DNA of 24,563 nucleotides from Conidiobolus incongruus B7586 (lineage: Eukaryota > Entomophthoromycota > Entomophthoromycetes > Entomophthorales > Conidiobolaceae): the NCBI GenBank assembly GCA_000697335.1, contig JNEM01009332.1, positions 1 through 24,563 on the forward strand, given 5' to 3'. Below, one piece after another: positions 1 through 14,784 of the stretch (position 1 is the stretch's first letter; each line of letters begins with the position of its first letter). The notes below the pieces were generated by a model. It had not been told where the DNA came from and searched no databases. It saw nothing but the letters and a program-made list of their open reading frames with translations. The position numbers were made by a program, and so were the translations under genes.

Positions 1-1371
1 TATTATTTATTTAAATAATTTATAGGATTTATTAATTATAATTAAATTATAACCTATAAATTATTTATAAAACATCTTTTTTAAAAAACAAAATATATAA
101 TAATATAAAAATTTATTTTATAATTTATTTATCATTAGTTAATTTTATTTTCATAACTTAATTAATTAAATCAAAATTTTAAATATATTTATTCAGAAAA
201 AATTTTTTTTTAAATTTTTAAATATATTTTTTAGTATAACTTTATTATAAGTCTTAATAATTTTGTTATATAACTTATTTAAGATTATTAATAAAAATAA
301 TATATAGATTTTGATGTATTTTAATTTTTAAATTTAAATATTATTCAATATTTAAAATCAATTAAAATATTATTAAATAATTTAAAAGTAAATTTTATAT
401 ATTAAACATCAAATAGAATTAATTAAAAAGTATAATATAAATATATTTAATAAATATACAATATATATCTTTAATATCAAATAATCAAAATTAAACAATA
501 TATTTTATTATTAATTATTTTAATAATCATCATTTTTAAAATATTTGTATTAGAGTAAATATTTATCATTAAATAATTTAATTATAAATTTTTTTTATAA
601 AATTGAATGTATTTTTCTTAATTAAAGTCATTAATAATTTTCAATTATTAAATTAAATAATTTAAATCACCAATTTACATTAAATTAAAGAGTAAATATA
701 AAGATACAATTTTAATTTAAAATTTTATAATATAAAAATTAAATAATTTTAGATAATATATTACAATATTTATAATATTTAATCTTGAAATTTTCATCAA
801 TAACATTAATTAAAATTATCAATTTAAATTTTTTTCAAGAATATTCTATGTGATTTATTTTAAAAAATTTTAAAATTTAAAAAAATATTATCAGTGTGTT
901 ATTCAAAGTTATCAACTCTTAAAATTAAAACTGAACCAATATTGGTAATTTATTTAATAGCATTATAAATGAATATTAAATTTGTTAAAAAATTATTAAA
1001 ATGAATATATAACTAAAATGATATATTAAAATTATAAAACTGATAAGGAGAATTAATATATATAATTATTATAGTTGCAAAAATAAACTTGAAAAAAATT
1101 AATGTTTATTTTTTATTTTATACTATTTTCGTTATTCATAATATTACATTGAGATAATCAAAAACAGTCACAATATTTAATAAATTGAAAATCTTATGAG
1201 ATTAATAATTTTTCCAAATAATAAAAGCAATAAATAAAAAAAATATTTAAATTGTAAATATCAATGATTATAAATCTGTTTAGTTTTTGAGATTTATATT
1301 ATAATTAAACAAAAAATGATGAAAATAATAATATAAAAATTTATTACAATGTAATCAATAATACTAAAGAA
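1..1371. other. AT-saturated gene-free flank downstream of SMC3
   Basis: No open frame, RNA gene or repeat unit can be supported here. The stretch is almost pure A/T with long A and T runs, visibly more AT-biased than the intergenic DNA further right, and similar in texture to the decayed transposon at 22900-23960. It may be an old repeat degraded beyond recognition, but I could not align it to anything. Its right edge holds the SMC3 3' end: an AATAAA on the minus strand at 1340-1345 lies 26 nt past the SMC3 stop codon and could serve as the polyadenylation signal. Confidence 0.6.
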
Positions 1372-5768
<4,397 letters not shown>

Positions 5769-7841
5769 GGTTTATATATTGTGGATCAAGATATTGATAA
5801 TGTACTTAATTATGATGAATAATTTAATAGAATCTTTTGATGTTGGCTGACAAAGATATAATCCAATTTTTTATCTCTCTTTACAATACTATTTAAAAAA
5901 GTTTATTTTAATTTTCAATCAGGTTCAAATTTAATTTTTTAAGTGATGAAGTCATTAAGTTTTTTGAATTGACGCGAAATTTTTTAGGGAAATTCAATTT
6001 GAATTTTTTCGCGTCCCTTAGGATCATGAGTTCTAATTGGTGGATAGTAATTAATTTTGATTGGTTGATTTTAGGATGAGAAATTTTTGGGGACGCGTCA
6101 TTCAATATTAAATTTAAATCAAATTGTTAAAAAATACTCAAAATACTTGATAATCGAAATAATGTTAAGTCAAAATTTTAATGATTTTATTGCTTGAGTT
6201 AATTACTCAAAGTATGCTCAAGTTAAGAAAAATGAAATACAAATTGAAAGTGTTATAATAATAGAGTGTTAGATAAAATAATTTACAAGTCTACAGCTGT
6301 AAGTTAGTATCGTAACCTTCTCATCTTTCAATGATTGGTGATGTATTGTCAGAGTTGATTTCTTATTGAAAAACACGCCTGAGAAACAATTGATAATAAA
6401 AGAGATAATTTTCCTTGGTTGTATGAATAACTTGAAAATTTTTGTAAATAGTAGGAATATATAACTACTAAGCAATCCAACACTTGGAAATTGGAGGTGT
6501 AAATTACTGAAAAATCGATTAAATGATAAACTTACAAATAATTTAGAAAATTACTGTATCGCTATTTTCGATGATGTAATTCAAATATTTGAAATGAATA
6601 AAGCATTTTTGATACTACCAAAACTTTGTAAGAACTGTGAATTAACTAATAATTAAATTTGAATCTATGCATTGTATTAACCAAAAACTTTAACTATTAA
6701 TTTCATTTAACATATCTTAATACCTGAATTCATGAAATTAATGTTCAAATATTTTTTATATTGTTTAAAAATTCTTTAGAATATATCTACATAATAATTT
6801 TTAAAAACAACACTTTTGGATTGAGATATATACTTTAACTTGATAATATATTCTCGGCTCACTAAAAATCATTGAAAACTCTTTCACTTCCAACCTATGA
6901 TTAATGAAGTTATTGTTTTATATATAATAAAATAGAATTCAATATTGAAACTGTAATTAGCTGATATTATATATTATCAATTTTTTAAATTTATTTTGGT
7001 ATTGAATAATATAGATTATGTTGAATTGGCACAATAATTAAATCAAAATATCCAAATTACTGAAAAACTCTGATCAAATACTAAAATCATGTGTTATTTA
7101 GACATAAAATTCAAGATTATCAATATGAGAAAAATTATTAATCAACTAGTTTTAAATAATCATTAATACTTTATTATCCTATAAAATATCACTTCAATTA
7201 TAATTAAAAAATATGAAAAAGTTTTAAACAAAGATTTCATCGTCTAAAAGCAACTAATTATCAATTAAGAGATATCAATATCATTATATATGCTATATTT
7301 TCATAATGACTAATTTGAATAAAAAATCAATAAAATAAAAGTAACTGAAATGTAATATAATATATTGTATTATTATAATACTTGGAAGCAGTCAAAAAAT
7401 ATGATTATTGACCAATGGTATTGAAATGTTTACTGATTCTAGAATTTTACATAATACTGAGATAAAATTTTGATCAAAATTTGGTTAAAATATTATAAAT
7501 AAACTATTTTATTAAACAATTATAGTTTGCAAACCAAAATATCATATAACTATCAATTTCTAATTTATTAATCATTAGAATTGTGTATTTTTAAAACTAA
7601 TTGACTTATAACAATTCATCAACTATTATCAACCACATTAATCTTATCAATTCGATACTTTATCCAAATTGAGAGTTACCCAAAGCTCAATTAACTGGTC
7701 ACAACATCTTCAATTGTTAGTCTAATTTCCCATAAACTTAACAATTAATTGATAATTTAATCAATAGCTATAACCTAATCTTCATTAAAAAGTTCTATTC
7801 TTTTTAATAGTTAAATAATCAAAATAATATAACATTAAAAG
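5769..7841. other. Divergent intergenic region between SMC3 and FMN1
   Basis: About 2.1 kb separates the start codons of SMC3 (minus) and FMN1 (plus), so both promoters must lie here. Apart from the ACGCG cluster at 5972-6098, I see no gene and no RNA gene. Short open frames near 5908-6105 and 6269-6475 on the minus strand have AT-driven composition and no recognisable protein. No clear TATA box stands out near FMN1. Confidence 0.6.
5972..6098. promoter_or_regulatory. Cluster of three MCB/SCB-like sites upstream of SMC3
   Basis: Three ACGCG cores occur within 127 bp: ACGCGA at 5972-5977 (plus), its reverse complement TCGCGT at 6009-6014, and the palindromic MluI box ACGCGT at 6093-6098. They lie about 204-330 bp upstream of the SMC3 start codon. 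The first two form a perfect inverted repeat, GACGCGAAA at 5971-5979 against TTTCGCGTC at 6007-6015. This unit contains both the MCB core ACGCG and the SCB form CGCGAAA, and also resembles E2F sites. In yeasts MBF (Mbp1/Swi6, or the fission-yeast Cdc10 complex) binds such sites to drive G1/S transcription, and cohesin genes are known targets. Between the first two sites lies a near-perfect palindrome, roughly 5991-6005. Binding is inferred from sequence only. Confidence 0.7.
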
Positions 7842-8496
7842 ATGACTGAATCGAGGCCTTCCGTTGATAATGTAGAATTAGTGAAGGATCCTTTCCCCGT
7901 TTACTTGCGCGGTAAGGTGGTGAAGGGATTCGGTAGAGGTAGTAAAGAGTTAAATATTCCTACAGGTAAATCCCAATATCAATCCTAAATTGACTAACTT
8001 TACTGATACCTTTCGATTAGCAAATTACCCTTCAGAAGTTATCAGAGAACAATTTTTAAACAAATTGGACTTGGGTATCTACTACGGTTTTGCCAAAGTC
8101 TCAGGACTGAAGGAAGGTGTCCTCCCTATGGTGATGTCAGTAGGTTGGAACCCTTATTATAAAAATACTGAAAAGTCAGCTGTAAGTTTACATATTTTAA
8201 AATATTAATATATTATATTATTTATTTATAAATATAGGAAGTTCATATCATTCACGAATTTGATCAAGATTTTTATGATCACGAATTATCGACAGTAGTT
8301 TTGGGATATATAAGACCCGAAAAGAGTTATGAATCTTTAGGTATATTATATATTAATATTTCAACCAATCTATAAGTATTAATATTTGTATTTAGATGCT
8401 CTTATCAAAGATATTAAATTTGATATTCAATTCGCTCTCAATAGTTTAAAATTACCTATTTTTCAACCATATTTAGAAGATCAATTTTTTAATTAA
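7842..8496 (+). CDS. FMN1: Riboflavin kinase (4 exons, 162 aa)
   Basis: The enzyme phosphorylates riboflavin with ATP to give FMN, the first step towards flavin cofactors. Exons are 7842-7965, 8021-8181, 8238-8340 and 8396-8496. The joined 489 nt encode 162 residues, close to the human enzyme (about 155). Seen: [18 protein letters not shown], then NIPTAN around residues 38-43, the nucleotide and Mg-binding signature whose Ala is completed across the first intron; [23 protein letters not shown] with the catalytic Glu at 96; [16 protein letters not shown] near the C-terminus. The Thr usually found before GIYYG is Leu here. The ATG at 7842 starts right before the conserved domain and no upstream alternative is needed. 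The introns (55, 56, 55 nt) follow the GTA...TAG pattern; intron 1 has a TGACTAAC branch-site-like sequence. It is a stand-alone monofunctional kinase of the eukaryotic type, with no FAD synthetase part. Confidence 0.95.
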
Positions 8497-11042
8497 AATT
8501 CTAACAATTTAATAATATAATGACTTAATTTTATATATCTTTAATTTTATTTGTTTTTATTATGATTACATTATATTTTATAATTTCAAGATTATAATTT
8601 AGTTTAATTTCATTTTTCCAAATTTGGAAATTGATATAATTCAATCAAATTGAGTTGTAAGTGGATACAAAATTCCGAGTTTTAAACCAAATTTGAATTT
8701 TTATAAAATTCGAATATATTATTTATTTTTAATTAATACATTCAAGCTGATTTAAAAAGAGATAAGACTTATGATTCTTTATAAGAAATATTAATAATAG
8801 ATGATTAATCTCGTTAATAATTAATATTTTTGCTAATTTTTAATCAATTTCGAGTTAATATACAATATGAAATTTATTAGATATGTACACTAGATATATT
8901 TTGATCAGATAGAAAATAATTGTTCAATCATTTTCAATATCATAATGTTATTTCTTTTATAAGAATAGTATTTTAAGTATCACCACTATTCATTTGCATC
9001 ATAAATTTTCATAACACATTTATTCAGAAGTGTAAGTCTACCCCTGCTTTTCGACTCAAACATCTGACCCCACTTAATCCATCTTTACCACCAATAAATT
9101 CTACCTAAATCAATTCAAATAATTGCATTTAAATTATATACCACTATTTCATTATGTTATTCATTTTATTTACTCGGTTTACTTACAATGATAATCATCA
9201 TTCATTAATAAATATAATGAATTACCTCAAATTTCATAGTTGATATTTTCAATTACATTTTAATAATAAATTTCTTTCAATTTTCAGAATAAGATATTAG
9301 TAATTATTATATTATCTGTAACAATGACTTTATATCTATACCATCATCAATAATATAATTTAAAATCAATATCTAATATCATGTAGACCTCAAGAATAGA
9401 CCTTTTATTTATCAAATTTTTATTATTCAATTTTGAAATTATGAGCTATTTAAATTATTTTATTCAGTCATAATTCATTCTATCACTACATTAACTCTAT
9501 TAAGGTTTATTTGAGGAATTTTATTGTTTATGTTATACTATCATTTGAGCAACCTTACGAGATAATCACACTTCATTATTGCTATTATGTAAACTAAATC
9601 TTATATTTTTTCGGAACCATTATTCTACTCAATATTGTATGATTAAAGTTGAGATATATTATATGCTATTTTCTATTATATTGTACCTGGAATATTTTAG
9701 TTTATTTAACTATTTATTGTATATACTACAAATTTAGTATACTACTATTGTAAATGATCCAATTTGCAATATCCTGATATTTTTTTCAATTGGTGCAATC
9801 AACTAACTATACATTTTTGACATAACACAATACTCACCAATAATCACAAAACAACCTATATCAATAGTTATATCACAACAGATCCTAATTTATACTAATT
9901 CTTTAACTCCAATTTCCAAATCATTATATACAATCGAAGTCATACTTATTAAAATCTGAAAAGAGTTAAAACTTTATAAATTTAAGAATTAATTTTCCTG
10001 CTCAGGTTGGGGTAAATTCCAATCAAAAGAAATATTACTAATTTGGCTATATCATCACATCATATAATATAAATATTTAAATATTTAAAATTAACTCAGC
10101 TATATAATACTTATATTTGATTATTCATTTAAAATCAGGTTGTATTATAGATAATTTATAATGATACTCAATTGAATTTTATATTCTAATCCCGAGGAGA
10201 GACAATTGAGTCATAATATTTTATTTTATATGATAAATGTGATTTCAAAGAATTTCTTTTAAAATGAAACTAGTTTTAATTAATAAGCCTTTCAAAAAAT
10301 CATTTATTTAGCATCAGAATGTTATATCTAATATTGTATTTTAATATTCTCAATATTGAAATAATTTAGAAATGATTTAAAACTTACATATTATTAATGA
10401 TTCACTACTCTCCAAGAAGCAAATGATTATTGTCCAGGTATACAACTAAATTAATAGACTATATAAGCGAAAACTTTAATCTCATAATATTGGTGATGAC
10501 TTATTTTTAACAAATGACATATCGGCTTCATTAATAGAATTAGAAAAAAATTCAGTCTGAAAAATTATCAAGCAGTTGTTGATATTTTGAAAATAATTTA
10601 AAATTTTATAGTTAGTTTTTTTGAATCATTAAAATGGAGTAAAATAAAATATAAAAAATCTTAAATTTAAAAATAAATGAAATATCAAAATATTATTTTT
10701 ACGGATGTAAAACTTGTGATGAAAATAACATTTGAGAAATCTATACCACAATATAAACTCCTAAAATTTAACTCACAACCGTTAATTGAATATGGCATTG
10801 ATTCAAATATTAAATGATAAAATTATTGGTTTATCACTTAAAATATATTAGCGGTTAATTCAGTTGAACTATGATCCGAATTTACTCAATTTAAAGCGAT
10901 TTATTTCATATTGATCTTAATTGAAATTTACTCCCCCTAAATCAATTCACTAGTATAAATATGTATCCATTCTCACTCTGAAGAAATTTTTATTAGGTTT
11001 GATTTGGAGTAGTATGAATATCTATTAAAATAATTGCCAACT
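8497..11042. other. Gene-free intergenic region, FMN1 to membrane-protein gene
   Basis: About 2.5 kb of AT-rich DNA with no supported gene, tRNA or element. The one compositional break is a C-rich patch on the plus strand at about 9028-9110, containing CCCCT at 9041-9045 and a second CCCC run near 9068. The right end carries the promoter-like block of the next gene. Confidence 0.55.
10931..10961 (+). promoter_or_regulatory. Putative core promoter: C-tract plus TATA box
   Basis: A C-tract CTCCCCCT at 10931-10938 precedes a TATA-box match TATAAATA at 10954-10961, which lies about 82 bp upstream of the ATG at 11043. CCCCT resembles the fungal stress-response element bound by Msn2/4-type zinc fingers, though five-base matches are weak evidence. 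Spacing suits a TATA-driven promoter for the downstream membrane protein. Confidence 0.4.
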
Positions 11043-11942
11043 ATGAGGACTATTTTCACGAGGTATTTTAATCTAATCATATTTATGACCGTATTTGCGG
11101 TCGATTTCTTCGGTTTATTTTTGCCAGTTGGTTTACAGTTTGAAACGATTGTCCCCTTGTATAACACCTCACCATATATTCATTTAATATGGTTTGTTTT
11201 ATTTTTCTTCATACTAACATTTTTGATTTTTCAACTTGTTACCTTTACTCTCAGTTTTAAATATATCAATCGTGGTATAACTCCATTTTTTACTCCTGCA
11301 TGTTTGTCAGCTGTTGGTCTTGTGTTTTCCCAAGCTTACATTTCAGATAGTATCCGCTGGGTCACCTTGGTATTTTATTACATAATATTAGTATGTACGG
11401 TTGTGATGTATATATTGAGTCAAAAATTTTATGATGAACAAAGTCGTCCTGAGAATTGGTTTAAATTTAAGCATTATATCTTTGGCAGGGCTTGGCTCTC
11501 GGTGCAATTCCCCTGGTTTTTATTTTTGACTATTCGGGATACTTTCGACGTTTTCGTTAATGAACCTATGCAATGGCAGGTGATTACGGCTGCTGTATCT
11601 TTAGCTGTGATCAATACTTTCATAGCTACACTGGCAATAGTCAAGTATCGCGACATGATTTTTGGAATGACCACCATTTGGATATTGGTATGGGTGGCCA
11701 TTGGGGCATTTGGACCATTTGACTACTCTACTAACCCCAACTGGCCAATACTCCTGAGCTCAGGAATTTGTGGAGCCTTTATTCTGATTGTCACGGTTTC
11801 TACATTCTTGATGATTCTGATTGATTGTTTTCTCAAAAACTCTAAATCTGCTAGAAATAGTAGACTATCACAACTTAAACCTCCTGCTACAGGCTTCATT
11901 GACGACACTTTTAACGATACCAAGCTGGGGACAGTTGCCTAG
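11043..11942 (+). CDS. Polytopic membrane protein, possible Trp-rich TspO-like family (299 aa)
   Basis: This intronless gene encodes a very hydrophobic protein with about seven or eight membrane spans: roughly residues 8-30, 44-70, 78-96, 101-124, a stretch around 150-165, 177-202, 207-228 and 238-263. A short polar tail of about 35 residues follows, with several Ser and Lys, and is probably cytosolic. There is no cleavable signal peptide; the first span would act as anchor. The layout, an early Pro-containing span, then an IWF-type span, FPWFLFLTIRDTF, a span ending KYRDMIFGMTTIWILVWVAIGAF and a final helix, resembles the long Trp-rich relatives of TspO/MBR found in bacteria and some eukaryotes. 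That is a from-memory impression, not a proven match, and the function is unknown. The in-frame codon three positions upstream of this ATG is TTG, so I start at the ATG. An AATAAA lies 27 nt after the stop. Confidence 0.8.
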   Translation: MRTIFTRYFNLIIFMTVFAVDFFGLFLPVGLQFETIVPLYNTSPYIHLIWFVLFFFILTFLIFQLVTFTLSFKYINRGITPFFTPACLSAVGLVFSQAYISDSIRWVTLVFYYIILVCTVVMYILSQKFYDEQSRPENWFKFKHYIFGRAWLSVQFPWFLFLTIRDTFDVFVNEPMQWQVITAAVSLAVINTFIATLAIVKYRDMIFGMTTIWILVWVAIGAFGPFDYSTNPNWPILLSSGICGAFILIVTVSTFLMILIDCFLKNSKSARNSRLSQLKPPATGFIDDTFNDTKLGTVA

Positions 11943-13163
11943 TATTTTTCATCATTGCATTTTTAATTAATAAAGTTTTCAATTCAATCTTTCATTCATA
12001 TGAATAATTTGTATTATTCCTTTAAACTTTGCAACAAGTTCCTAAGATGGAGGCTATTGACCAGTCATATTTTAAATGCCATATTCCTCACGGTTTCAAT
12101 TGCATAATGTCAAGACAAACTTCAATATATGCTTTAAGAATTTAGCTTTGATTTCGCATTTTCGATTTCATGAATAGTATGAAACAAATAATTATCTATT
12201 TACACATTGAATGGTGTTCTGGTATCAAAAATGATGAATAAAATTATAAAGTATAGCACACTGATTGATAGTCATATTACCACATCGCAATATTGGATAG
12301 GCAATGATTCAGATGTTGGAGTGAAATAAATGATACATTAATTGGAGTAAACCAATTATTTCAGCATTCTCCTTAAGTTATTAAAAATATTCAATTAAGA
12401 TTATAATAAATTCCTAGATTTGCATAATTTAGAATAGATAATATTTGGTAAATTGACCTAATTTTTATTACTTATTCGAGTTAATACATTGGAATATGTT
12501 TAAAAATTATGATTAATTAATAATTTTTGATTTGATGAAATTTATAAGAAATTATTCTGGTAGAAGTATAATTATCATTTTATATTAAATTGAAAAACTT
12601 TTTTTATTACTAATTACAAATTAATTTCAAAGTCACAAATCCTAATTATTTTGCTAAATTAAAAGATTTTATTCAATATCTTTGAAAAAATCTAATCGTT
12701 AAATTGTACCCAATCAAAAGATTAGTAATTTCTCTTTTATATAAATATAAATAATTGTCACAATTAATAAAAAATTTATAATAATAAAAATATATAATTT
12801 TATAAATTTTCAGTAATATAAACTATATAAATTAGTTAAATTTAATTAGATCAAAAATAGTAGTTAAAATTTTTTCTTAATAATATTTCAATATTTTTAC
12901 TTGTTTAGTTGTAGAGTAGTTTGAATGATATGTCTTCAATTAAGTTAATTCCCATAAAATTTAAATTCACTTTACAGTCCTATTAATCTTAAACTTCATT
13001 TGCAAGTTATTTTAGATTTAAACTAAACTTTTAAAATAACTAATTTAAAGAATTTTTTTATTGTATTATAAATCAAGCTCTTTTAAATATTATTTAACTA
13101 TAAATATACATATACATAAATATATCTACATACATTATAAAACATTATCAATAATTAATCAAA
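11943..13163. other. Intergenic region, membrane-protein gene to RING gene
   Basis: An AATAAA at 11969-11974 is the likely polyadenylation signal of the preceding gene. Beyond it only the small open frame at 12047-12145 breaks the AT-rich background. I see no RNA gene or repeat. Confidence 0.55.
12047..12145 (+). other. Candidate small ORF, 32 codons
   Basis: An ATG-started frame of 32 codons, beginning MEAIDQSYFKCH and ending YALRI, has about 32% G+C. That is close to the coding DNA of this window and well above its surroundings. It lies just beyond the poly(A) signal of the membrane-protein gene. No family is recognised and no splice partner exon was found. Frames of this length are expected by chance in DNA of this size, so composition is the only reason to list it. 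Confidence 0.15.
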
Positions 13164-14062
13164 ATGGATCCCAATTTAGTTCAATGTTTCAATAGTCATT
13201 TAGTAATTATTAAAGATATTTTAAACGAGTTTGAAGTTCAGAAGAAGCAGTTTAAGAGGGAAGATTTAGTAGAAACTTGGTTATTTCAATTTAATATGTT
13301 GATTAGTGATATTCAAAATGAAATTTATAGCGAGTATTATTGGTTTTATTTAATTGATTAGTTCACTAATTTATTAATTTTATAGTGCAAGTTTTACAAA
13401 TTTGAATTCTATTTCCAAGTTGACGAATTCCATTGTTACAGATAATAACACAATTAATAGCGGAGATATTCAGAGAGATGAAAATAACAAACCAGTCAGC
13501 TGTTCAATTTGTCATGATGAAGTCACTCCAAACACTCAAGCTACCGCTTCCACCCAATGTAAACATCAATTTCATTTATCGTGCATAGGCAATTGGTTTA
13601 ATCATTCAGGTACTATTATTTTCTTGTATATTTTCAATAATGCAAATTATTAGAATGTATTTGTTTTTAAAATATTAATTTAATACTGTCAATTAGGCTC
13701 GATGGAATGTCCAAACTGTAGACAGAATCAATCCGGTAAACCTGGTTATTGGGAGTTTGCTGAAGGTATGATACTTTATGATAGCGATATCTATACTTCA
13801 TTCATCCATGATTTTAGAAGCGAACGATAATTTGGATTATAGGTATGATCTATCGGAGGAAGATGACGAAGACGAAGACGAAGAGGAGGGTGAGCATTCT
13901 AATGACTGGACAACGGAAGAATCAACAATCGACTCGCTTGACGATGACTCAAATGAAACTGATAGCATGAATGATAGTGAATGTATAATCGAAGGCAACG
14001 ACAGTGATAGCTCTAGAAGTGAACATCTGTATAGTTCTTATATGAATTTTTGGATGCCGTAG
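13164..14062 (+). CDS. RING-H2 finger protein with acidic C-terminal tail (4 exons, 235 aa)
   Basis: Probable E3 ubiquitin ligase. Exons are 13164-13333, 13386-13609, 13697-13765 and 13818-14062, joining to 708 nt. The RING-H2 pattern is complete: C96-x2-C99-x15-C115-x-H117-x2-H120-x2-C123-x12-C136-x2-C139. It has Trp127 at the usual E2-contact position and Arg140 after the last Cys, the linchpin position that favours an active ligase. The last Cys pair is supplied by the small third exon, which supports the splice model. Residues 1-56 are probably helical and unrecognised. The C-terminal 80 or so residues form a tail rich in Asp, Glu and Ser, with an almost uninterrupted acidic run near 163-175, and end MNFWMP. 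No membrane span or signal peptide is seen. The second intron is 87 nt, the longest in the window; the others are 52 nt. The substrate is unknown. Confidence 0.9.
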
Positions 14063-14154
14063 TTTTACGAAACCTTAATTAAACACTTTAGTTACTAATC
14101 TTATGTTGATATAGTAAATTATTTTACCCTCGTCTAATTGCTTATTAAATATGA

Positions 14155-14170
14155 CCCCTCAGTATATATA
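14155..14170 (+). promoter_or_regulatory. Orphan promoter-like block: CCCCT plus TATATATA
   Basis: CCCCT at 14155-14159 is followed four bases later by TATATATA at 14163-14170. About 40 bases on begins a CA-rich, leader-like stretch that runs to about 14280. This imitates the C-tract plus TATA arrangement ahead of the gene at 11043, yet the first ATGs downstream open frames of only a few codons. It could drive a non-coding transcript, mark a lost gene, or be coincidence. Confidence 0.25.
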
Positions 14171-14766
14171 GTGAAATGAAATTACGCCATTGAGATATCT
14201 AACAATTCAACACACATACACCATTTATCATCAAAGACACAATTAATAGCCTTTCTCTCAAATTAACTGTCTCTTCAATCACATGTTTTTCTGAGAACAA
14301 CTATACAACTCCGAGGCAAATCCAAATAATATTAAGGAAACATATCTCCATTCATATATTTCACTTGACCATAATAACTTCTTAGTTAATAGCTGATGTG
14401 ATACTACCAAAATTTAATTATTTGATTTTTTGAATAAAGTTATTTTAATTATTCTTTTTATAGCAATATTAAATATTTTTGATTTAACACAACTTGATAT
14501 CATAAAAATCGAAATCAATACAATATTTATCATATTTCAATTTTAAGTCTTTTAACCAGTTAATTATATAATATTTTACCGATGAGTTAACTCATAATTT
14601 AAATTGTATCAAATTGAAAATCTATAAAAATATTCATCAATTTATCTAATTGATATCCATTAAGTTCCTTTCATATTCAATATCTTTTGTTTAGATATAC
14701 TATCATGATTTCATATTGAGGTATAAACTATCATTCAATTAGTTATTATCTCAATTTAAATATATG

Positions 14767-14784
14767 TATATATATATATATATA
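14767..14784. repeat. (TA)9 microsatellite
   Basis: Nine uninterrupted TA units, preceded by a TATATG variant of the same repeat. Confidence 0.9.

Noticed and set aside
1-1371. A third mariner copy in the left flank
   Set aside because: Short matches to the transposon, such as AAACATCAAAT near 403, exist but do not extend colinearly; in DNA this AT-rich such matches are expected.
5908-6475. Two minus-strand open frames of 65 and 68 codons upstream of SMC3
   Set aside because: The first starts on TTG, not ATG, and overlaps the MCB cluster; both have AT-driven composition (Lys, Asn, Ile, Leu, Ser) and match no protein I know.
9028-9110. tRNA gene on the minus strand in the C-rich patch
   Set aside because: TTTGAGTCGAAA resembles a T-loop only superficially; no GGTTCRANNCC box and no acceptor stem pairing found.
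8497-11042. CRISPR, bacterial operon features or a biosynthetic cluster anywhere in the window
   Set aside because: No spaced direct repeats were seen, genes carry spliceosomal introns, and the neighbours belong to unrelated pathways.
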